From the NCBI GenBank assembly GCA_035444405.1, contig DAOMOP010000148.1, positions 1 to 10,404 of the forward strand: a stretch of 10,404 nt of DNA, given 5' to 3'. A program made the position numbers and the translations under genes. Under the pieces are notes generated by a model. That model did no database searches, was not told where the DNA came from, and worked only from the letters and a program-made list of their open reading frames with translations. Below are positions 5,761 through 10,404 of the stretch, one piece after another (the stretch's first letter is position 1; each line of letters starts with the position of its first letter). Origin of the DNA: DAOMOP01 sp035444405 (GTDB taxonomy: Bacteria > Pseudomonadota > Gammaproteobacteria > Burkholderiales > Rhodocyclaceae).

Positions 5761-6927
5761 ATGCATCACGAATTGAAGGAGCTGGCTGCGGCGTGGGCCG
5801 CACGGCCGGTCGAGGAGCGCTTGGGGCTGAGCCGGCGCGCGTTCATGCAGTTCTGTGCGACGCTGGCCACCACGCTGGGGCTCGCCAAGGGCGCCGAGGC
5901 GCGCGTGCAGCAGGCCATCGAGCATTCGCGCCGGCCGTCGGTGATCTGGCTGCACTTCCAGGAATGCACCGGCTGCACCGAGTCGATGCTGCGTGCCGAG
6001 CACCCGACGCTCGAGAAGCTGATCCTCGACGTGATCTCGCTCGATTACCACGAGACGCTCTTCGCCGCCGCCGGCCACCAGATCGAGGCCGCGCGCAAGC
6101 AGGCGATGGCCGACAACAAGGGCAAGTACCTGCTCGTCGTCGAGGGGGCGATCCCGACGCGCGACGGCGGCGTCTACTGCAAGGTCGCCGACCAGACCGC
6201 GATCGAGCTCACGCGCGAATGCGCGGCCGACGCCGCCGCGATCATCGCGATCGGCTCCTGTGCGGCGTGGGGCGGCATGCCGGCGACCGACCCGAACCCG
6301 ACCGGCGCGGTCGGCGTGCACAAGATCCTCGACAAGCCGGTCGTGAACATCCCCGGCTGTCCGCCCAACCCGTACAACTTCCTCGCCACCGTCGTGCATT
6401 TCCTGACCTTCGGCGCGCTGCCGCCGGTCGATCACCTGAACCGTCCGCTGTTCGCGTACTCGCGCCTCGTGCACGAGCACTGCGAGCGGCGCGCGCACTT
6501 CGACGCCGGCCGCTTCGCGATGGAGTTCGGCGACGACGGCCACCGCCAGGGCTGGTGCCTGTACAAGCTCGGCTGCAAGGGGCCGGAGACCTATGCGAAC
6601 TGCCCGACCGTGCTGTTCGGCGACGCCGGCGGCGGCACCTGGCCGGTCGGCTGTGGCCACCCCTGTATCGGCTGTACGGAGGAAGGGGTCGGCTTCACCA
6701 AGCCGATCCACATGCTCGCGCGCGTGAAGAACGTCGAGCCGCCGGTGAGCTACCCCGGCATCGCCGAGCCGCAGGGCCAGGGGGCGACCCTAGGTGCCGC
6801 AGCGCTGCTGGCCGCGGTGGCCGGTGCGGCGGGCGGTGCCGGTGCGATGCTCGCGCGCAATCTCGGCCGCGACGTGCCGGCGCAGACGCCACCTGCCGAG
6901 CACGACGATCCGGCCGCGCGGAGCTGA
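5761..6927 (+). CDS. hybO: [NiFe] hydrogenase small subunit, Hyd-2 (HybO) type
   Basis: This 388-residue small subunit carries electrons from the NiFe site through three Fe-S clusters. A Tat signal contains SRRAFMQF (24-31) and a hydrophobic stretch to about residue 42, so it is exported folded with the large subunit. Proximal cluster ligands are C69 and C72 (ECTGCTES), C167 (GSCAAWGG) and C200 (PGCPPNP). The distal cluster uses H238, C241, C266 and C272. The medial cluster uses C281, C302 and C305. ECTGC, rather than the ECTCC-like motif of oxygen-tolerant enzymes, marks an ordinary oxygen-sensitive type. An Ala/Gly-rich helix at about 341-364 anchors the C-terminus in the membrane. An additional cysteine, C298, lies four residues before C302. 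It begins behind a strong GGGGGAGGG ribosome binding site, and its stop is two bases before hybA. Confidence 0.95.
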   Translation: MHHELKELAAAWAARPVEERLGLSRRAFMQFCATLATTLGLAKGAEARVQQAIEHSRRPSVIWLHFQECTGCTESMLRAEHPTLEKLILDVISLDYHETLFAAAGHQIEAARKQAMADNKGKYLLVVEGAIPTRDGGVYCKVADQTAIELTRECAADAAAIIAIGSCAAWGGMPATDPNPTGAVGVHKILDKPVVNIPGCPPNPYNFLATVVHFLTFGALPPVDHLNRPLFAYSRLVHEHCERRAHFDAGRFAMEFGDDGHRQGWCLYKLGCKGPETYANCPTVLFGDAGGGTWPVGCGHPCIGCTEEGVGFTKPIHMLARVKNVEPPVSYPGIAEPQGQGATLGAAALLAAVAGAAGGAGAMLARNLGRDVPAQTPPAEHDDPAARS

Positions 6928-6929
6928 CG

Positions 6930-7934
6930 ATGGGATCGCGGCGCGATTTTTTCCGCAAGACGCTGGCCGGCGGTGCGACGCTGGCCGGCATCACCGGCGC
7001 CGGCACCGCCGCCGCCCAGGTGCGCGAGCAGGAGCGCCGCCGCAGCGGCGCGCGCGACGAGGCGCTCGGCCTGCTGTTCGACGCGACGCTGTGCGTCGGC
7101 TGCAAGGCCTGCGTGGCGGCCTGCAAGGAGGCCAACGACCTGCCGCCGGACACCAACACCCCGGCGCACGGGCTGTGGGACATGCCGCTCGACACGACGG
7201 CGCGCACCTTCAACGTGATCAAGGTGTTCCAGAACGGCCGCGCCGAGGTCAAGGACCAGGTCGAGGACGGCTACGCGTTCATGAAGAAGTCGTGCCTGCA
7301 CTGCGTCGAGCCCTCGTGCGTGTCGGCCTGTCCGGTCTCGGCGATGAAGAAGGATGCGGTCACCGGCATCGTCTCGTACGACCCGGATGCCTGCATCGGC
7401 TGCCGCTACTGCGTCGCGGCGTGCCCGTTCGGCGTGCCGAAGTACGACTACGACTCGCCGACCGGCAGGATCGGCAAGTGCGAGCTGTGCCGCCACCGCA
7501 TCCCCGACGGGCGTTACGCGGCCTGTGCCGAGGTGTGCCCGACCGGCGCGACGCTGTACGGCAAGTTCCCCGACCTGCGCGCCGAGGCGCGGCGCCGCGT
7601 CGCGCTCGAGCCCGGCACGACCACGCGCTATCCGCGCGGCGACCTCACCGACGGCCCGGACCGCAGCTGGGAAGGGCCGGTGGCGCACTACGTGCAGCAC
7701 ATCTACGGCGAGAAGGAAGGCGGCGGCACGCAGATGCTGTACCTGTCCGCGGTGCCCTTCGAGGCGCTCGGCCTGCCCACCCTGCCCGAGCATTCCTACG
7801 CGTCGAAGTCCGAAGGCCTGCAGCACGGCCTGTACCAGGGGCTGGTGCTGCCGCTTGCGCTGTTCGGCGCGATGACCTGGGCGGCGCGGCGCAACAGCCG
7901 GCACGACGACGATGGCGACGGAGGTGAGCAATGA
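6930..7934 (+). CDS. hybA: Periplasmic four-cluster ferredoxin subunit HybA
   Basis: This 334-residue electron-transfer subunit links the hydrogenase small subunit to the membrane quinone module. It has a Tat signal (SRRDFFRKTLAGG, with AAAQ near residue 30). Sixteen cysteines fall into the four groups typical of [4Fe-4S] ferredoxin-like proteins: 55/58/61/65, 122/125/130/134, 155/158/161/165 and 184/187/199/203. After these comes a spacer and a C-terminal membrane helix at about 299-319 followed by a charged tail, as in E. coli HybA, whose length is similar. The ATG at 6930 is preceded by GGAG at 6920-6923, inside the end of hybO, and the two-base gap points to translational coupling. DmsB/NrfC-type proteins are related, but the gene order makes HybA the best call. 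Confidence 0.93.
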   Translation: MGSRRDFFRKTLAGGATLAGITGAGTAAAQVREQERRRSGARDEALGLLFDATLCVGCKACVAACKEANDLPPDTNTPAHGLWDMPLDTTARTFNVIKVFQNGRAEVKDQVEDGYAFMKKSCLHCVEPSCVSACPVSAMKKDAVTGIVSYDPDACIGCRYCVAACPFGVPKYDYDSPTGRIGKCELCRHRIPDGRYAACAEVCPTGATLYGKFPDLRAEARRRVALEPGTTTRYPRGDLTDGPDRSWEGPVAHYVQHIYGEKEGGGTQMLYLSAVPFEALGLPTLPEHSYASKSEGLQHGLYQGLVLPLALFGAMTWAARRNSRHDDDGDGGEQ

Positions 7935-7955
7935 GTGCCCGGGTCCGGCCCTCCG

Positions 7956-8000
7956 GCGGGAGCGTGCTTGCTCCCGCGCGGAGCATGTCGCGCAGCGACA
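7956..8000 (+). repeat. REP-like pair of hairpins between hybA and hybB
   Basis: Two perfect stem-loops lie in the 79-base hybA-hybB spacer. The first pairs GCGGGAGC (7956-7963) with GCTCCCGC (7970-7977) around a six-base loop. The second pairs TGTCGC (7986-7991) with GCGACA (7995-8000) around GCA. The pattern GGGAGC-x(4-6)-GCTCCC with CTTG in the loop resembles bacterial REP elements, which are scattered between genes and mobilised by RAYT transposases. The last base of the second stem is the first base of the hybB AGGAGG motif, so folding could limit hybB translation, or the hairpins could protect the hybOA end of the message. Neither has a T-run, so a terminator is unlikely. Confidence 0.55.
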
Positions 8001-8005
8001 GGAGG
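8000..8005 (+). promoter_or_regulatory. hybB ribosome binding site that fixes its start
   Basis: AGGAGG lies eight bases before the ATG at 8014 and is the best Shine-Dalgarno in the window. It decides the hybB start against an in-frame ATG at 7912 that would overlap hybA and encode the hairpin region. Confidence 0.75.
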
Positions 8006-8013
8006 GAAGTCGA

Positions 8014-9174
8014 ATGAATACGCACGGTCAACTCGCCCACGCGCCGGTCGGCGGGCGTCTCTTCACGCCGGTGACGTTCTTCCTCGCGGTGCTGGTGATC
8101 CTCGCGCTCGCGGTGCTGGCGGTGCGCTTCATCCACGGCCTCGGGGCGGTCACCAACCTCAACGACGGCTATCCGTGGGGCATCTGGGTGGTCGCCGACG
8201 TCGTGATCGGTTCGGCCTTCGCATGCGGCGGCTTCGCGGTCGCGGCGCTGGTGTATGTGTTCAACCGCGGCCAGTACCACCCGCTGATCCGCCCGGCGCT
8301 GCTCGCGAGCCTGCTCGGCTACACGCTCGCCGGCGTCGGCGTGATGTTCGACCTCGGGCGCTACTGGAATTTCTACCACATCTTCCTGCCCGGCTACGCG
8401 TCGCCGAACTCGGTGATGTTCGAGGTCGCGCTGTGCGTGGCGCTGTACATCGTCGTGCTGTGGATCGAGTTCGCGCCGGCGGTGCTCGAGAAGTTCGGGC
8501 TCGCGCACGCGCGCAGGAAGCTCCTCGGCGTGATGTACGTGTTCATCGGGCTCGGCATGGTGCTGCCGATGATGCACCAGTCCTCGCTCGGGTCGCTCTT
8601 GATCGTGTTCGGCCACCAGATCCACCCGCTGTGGCAGACGATGTGGCTGCCGGCGATCTTCCTCATCACCGCGGTGCTGATCGGCTACGCGATCATCCTG
8701 TTCGAGAGCTGCGTCGCGGCGGCCGGCTACCGCCGCGCGATCGAGGTGCACCTGCTCGACCCGCTCGCGAAGCTGATGCTCGGCGTGCTCGGCGCCTATC
8801 TGGTGCTGCGCGTCACCGATCTGGCCGCGCGCGGCGCGCTCGGCTTCGCGTTCGAGGCGACGCTGCAGGCGGGCTTCTTCTGGCTCGAGATGCTGTGCTT
8901 CGCCGCGCCGTTCTGGTGGCTGCGCGATCGCAGCGCGCGGCGCAATCCGGCCAACCTGTTCGTCGGCGGGGTCGCGCTGCTGATGGGGGGCATCCTGCTG
9001 CGCATCAATGCCTACCTGATCGGCTACCTGCCCGGCGAGCAGTGGAGCTATTTCCCTTCGGTCGGCGAGCTCGTCGTCACGATCGGCATCTTCGCGCTGA
9101 AGATTCTCGCCTACATCGTCATCACCCGCCGCTTTCCGGTGCTGCCGCGTGACGCCCACGCGAGCGCCCATTGA
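8014..9174 (+). CDS. hybB: Hydrogenase membrane subunit HybB (NrfD family)
   Basis: This 386-residue integral membrane protein passes electrons from HybA to the quinone pool, and in Hyd-2-type enzymes it may contribute to energy conversion. It is almost entirely hydrophobic helices, about ten by eye, the first at roughly residues 19-40. The conserved DGYPWGIWVVADVVIGSAF (51-69) and FDLGRYWNFYHIF (112-124) are hallmarks of HybB within the NrfD/PsrC family. MMHQSSLGSL (186-195) and RINAYLIGY (330-338) are other HybB-like segments. Length is close to E. coli HybB. It has no heme-binding pattern like the HyaC/HupC cytochrome b, so the quinone link is of Hyd-2 type. Its stop overlaps the hybC ribosome binding site. 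Confidence 0.94.
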   Translation: MNTHGQLAHAPVGGRLFTPVTFFLAVLVILALAVLAVRFIHGLGAVTNLNDGYPWGIWVVADVVIGSAFACGGFAVAALVYVFNRGQYHPLIRPALLASLLGYTLAGVGVMFDLGRYWNFYHIFLPGYASPNSVMFEVALCVALYIVVLWIEFAPAVLEKFGLAHARRKLLGVMYVFIGLGMVLPMMHQSSLGSLLIVFGHQIHPLWQTMWLPAIFLITAVLIGYAIILFESCVAAAGYRRAIEVHLLDPLAKLMLGVLGAYLVLRVTDLAARGALGFAFEATLQAGFFWLEMLCFAAPFWWLRDRSARRNPANLFVGGVALLMGGILLRINAYLIGYLPGEQWSYFPSVGELVVTIGIFALKILAYIVITRRFPVLPRDAHASAH

Positions 9175-9178
9175 GGAG
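9174..9178 (+). promoter_or_regulatory. hybC ribosome binding site overlapping the hybB stop
   Basis: AGGAG begins with the last base of the hybB TGA and ends eight bases before the hybC ATG at 9187. This arrangement favours ribosomes finishing hybB re-initiating on hybC. Confidence 0.6.
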
Positions 9179-9186
9179 AACCGTAC

Positions 9187-10404
9187 ATGAGCCAGCGCAT
9201 CACCATCGACCCCGTCACCCGCATCGAGGGCCACCTGCGCGTCGATGTCGAGGTCGACGCCGGCCGCATCGTCAAGGCCTGGTCGTCGGGCCAGATGTGG
9301 CGCGGCGTCGAGAACATCCTGGTCGGCCGCGACCCGCGCGACGCGTGGGCGATCACGCAGCGCATCTGCGGCGTGTGCACGACCGTGCATGCGATCTGCT
9401 CGGTGCGCGCGGTCGAGAACGCGCTCGACCTCGAGATCCCGGTCAATGCCCAGTACATCCGCAACCTGATCATCCTCGCCCATGCGGTGCACGACCACAT
9501 CGTGCATTTCTACCACCTGTCGGCGCTCGACTGGGTCGACGTCGTCTCGGCGCTGAAGGCCGACCCCGACAAGGCGGCCGCGCTCGCCGAGAGCCTGTCG
9601 TCGTGGTCCGGCAACTCGAAGCACGAGTTCCGCAAGGTCAAGGAGCGCCTGGCCGGGTTCGTGTCGACCGGTCAGCTGGGCATTTTCACGAACGGCTACT
9701 GGGGCCATCCGGCGATGAAGCTGCCGCCCGAGGTGAACCTGATCGCGGTGTCGCACTACCTGCAGGCGCTCGAGGTGCAGCGCCACGCCAACAAGATCGT
9801 CTCGATCCTCGGCTCGAAGACGCCGCACATCCAGAACGTCGCGGTGGGCGGCGTCTCGAACGCGCTCGCGGTGGACGCGCAGGCGGTGCTGACGGTCGAG
9901 CGGCTGATGGCGGTCAGGGAATGGATCGGCAAGCTCGAGGACTTCGTCAAGAACGTCTATCTCGTCGATGTCGGCGTGATCGGCGCGTTCTACCCGGACT
10001 GGGCCGCGCACGGACGCGGCATCGTCGACTACCTGTCGGTACCCGACATCCCGCTGGACGGCAAGGGTACGCAGTTCGCGCTGCCGGGCGGGCACATCCC
10101 CGACGGCAGCCTCGAGCGCTATACCGGCATCGCGAGCTTTGCCGATGCGTACTTCCGCGATGGCGTGTCCGAGGCGATCAAGCATTCGTGGTACGAGTAC
10201 CGGGGCGGTGACAAGGTCACGCTGCACCCCTACGACGGCGAGACGACGCCGAAATACACCGGCTTCCAGGACGACGGCAAGTACTCGTGGCTGAAGTCGC
10301 CGACCTTCTACGGCAAGCCGATGCAGGTCGGCCCGCTCGCGCGCGTGCTGGCGATGTTCGCCGCCGGCCACGCGCCGACCCGGCGCTACGCCACCGAGAC
10401 GCTC
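9187..10404 (+). CDS. hybC: [NiFe] hydrogenase large subunit HybC, partial (3' end outside window)
   Basis: This is the catalytic subunit, which splits or forms H2 at the NiFe(CN)2CO site. The window holds exactly 406 in-frame codons. The start MSQRITIDPVTRIEGHLR matches E. coli HybC as I remember it. The first active-site motif, RICGVCTTVHA, contributes C61 and C64 with H68 nearby. Further HybC-like stretches are DHIVHFYHLSALDWVD (103-118), GYWGHPAMKLPPEVNLIAVS (170-189), TPHIQNVAVGGVSN (212-225) and DDGKYSWLKSPTFYGK (362-377), with GPLAR at 382-386. The last ~160 residues, expected to hold the second CxxC motif and the peptide removed by the HybD-type protease, lie beyond the edge. With no signal of its own, it should be exported together with HybO by the Tat system. 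Confidence 0.96.
   Translation, partial: MSQRITIDPVTRIEGHLRVDVEVDAGRIVKAWSSGQMWRGVENILVGRDPRDAWAITQRICGVCTTVHAICSVRAVENALDLEIPVNAQYIRNLIILAHAVHDHIVHFYHLSALDWVDVVSALKADPDKAAALAESLSSWSGNSKHEFRKVKERLAGFVSTGQLGIFTNGYWGHPAMKLPPEVNLIAVSHYLQALEVQRHANKIVSILGSKTPHIQNVAVGGVSNALAVDAQAVLTVERLMAVREWIGKLEDFVKNVYLVDVGVIGAFYPDWAAHGRGIVDYLSVPDIPLDGKGTQFALPGGHIPDGSLERYTGIASFADAYFRDGVSEAIKHSWYEYRGGDKVTLHPYDGETTPKYTGFQDDGKYSWLKSPTFYGKPMQVGPLARVLAMFAAGHAPTRRYATETL

Noticed and set aside
5761..6927. Oxygen-tolerant (group 1d) hydrogenase small subunit
   Set aside because: The proximal motif is ECTGC, without the two additional cysteines of that group. The partner membrane protein is HybB/NrfD-like rather than a cytochrome b.
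7956..8000. Rho-independent terminator between hybA and hybB
   Set aside because: The hairpins are strong but no T-run follows. The downstream gene belongs to the same complex, so complete termination here would be unlikely.
7912..8013. N-terminal extension of HybB from an ATG at 7912
   Set aside because: It would overlap hybA and translate the hairpin pair into a Cys/Arg-rich peptide. ATG 8014 has a near-ideal Shine-Dalgarno and the expected protein length.
7645..10371. A 908-codon open frame on the minus strand opposite hybA, hybB and hybC
   Set aside because: It is opposite three strongly supported genes and its low-complexity Arg/Asp/Val composition matches a codon-bias shadow.

Overview
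The window looks like chromosomal DNA of a GC-rich betaproteobacterium, most likely from the Rhodocyclales (Azoarcus/Thauera-like). This is inferred from the very high GC content, the gmk-rpoZ-spoT gene order and the sequence of the omega subunit. No database search was possible.

Left end, minus strand (1-1039). A partial DUF2062-type membrane protein runs off the left edge. Upstream of it, on the same strand, is an odd reading frame. Its first part is an exported coiled-coil region like the periplasmic porin domain of MscK-type mechanosensitive channels. Its last ~72 residues are the C-terminal tail of the tRNA-modifying enzyme MnmG. The two parts join in frame, which suggests a rearrangement or an assembly misjoin.

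Centre left, plus strand (1123-4189). This is a housekeeping operon: gmk (guanylate kinase), rpoZ (RNA polymerase omega subunit) and spoT (bifunctional (p)ppGpp synthetase/hydrolase). The three genes are tightly spaced and share a theme of guanine nucleotides and the stringent response.

Centre and right, plus strand (4195-10404). This is a [NiFe]-hydrogenase locus. A HupK/HoxV-like scaffold protein begins 5 bases after spoT. A 321-base gene-free region follows, with a good candidate sigma-54 promoter. After it comes a hybO-hybA-hybB-hybC set in the order of the E. coli hydrogenase-2 operon: Tat-exported small subunit, Tat-exported four-cluster ferredoxin, NrfD-like membrane quinone module, and large subunit. 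The large subunit is cut by the right edge after 406 codons. HybC closely resembles E. coli HybC as I remember it, so this is a group 1c-type, membrane-bound, quinone-linked enzyme. Its small subunit has the ordinary ECTGC proximal-cluster motif, not the six-cysteine motif of oxygen-tolerant enzymes. A pair of REP-like hairpins lies between hybA and hybB, next to the hybB ribosome binding site.

I see no clearly undescribed system. The points most worth checking are the channel/MnmG chimera, the pairing of a HupK-type scaffold with a Hyd-2-type hydrogenase directly behind spoT, the sigma-54 promoter, and the hairpin pair before hybB.
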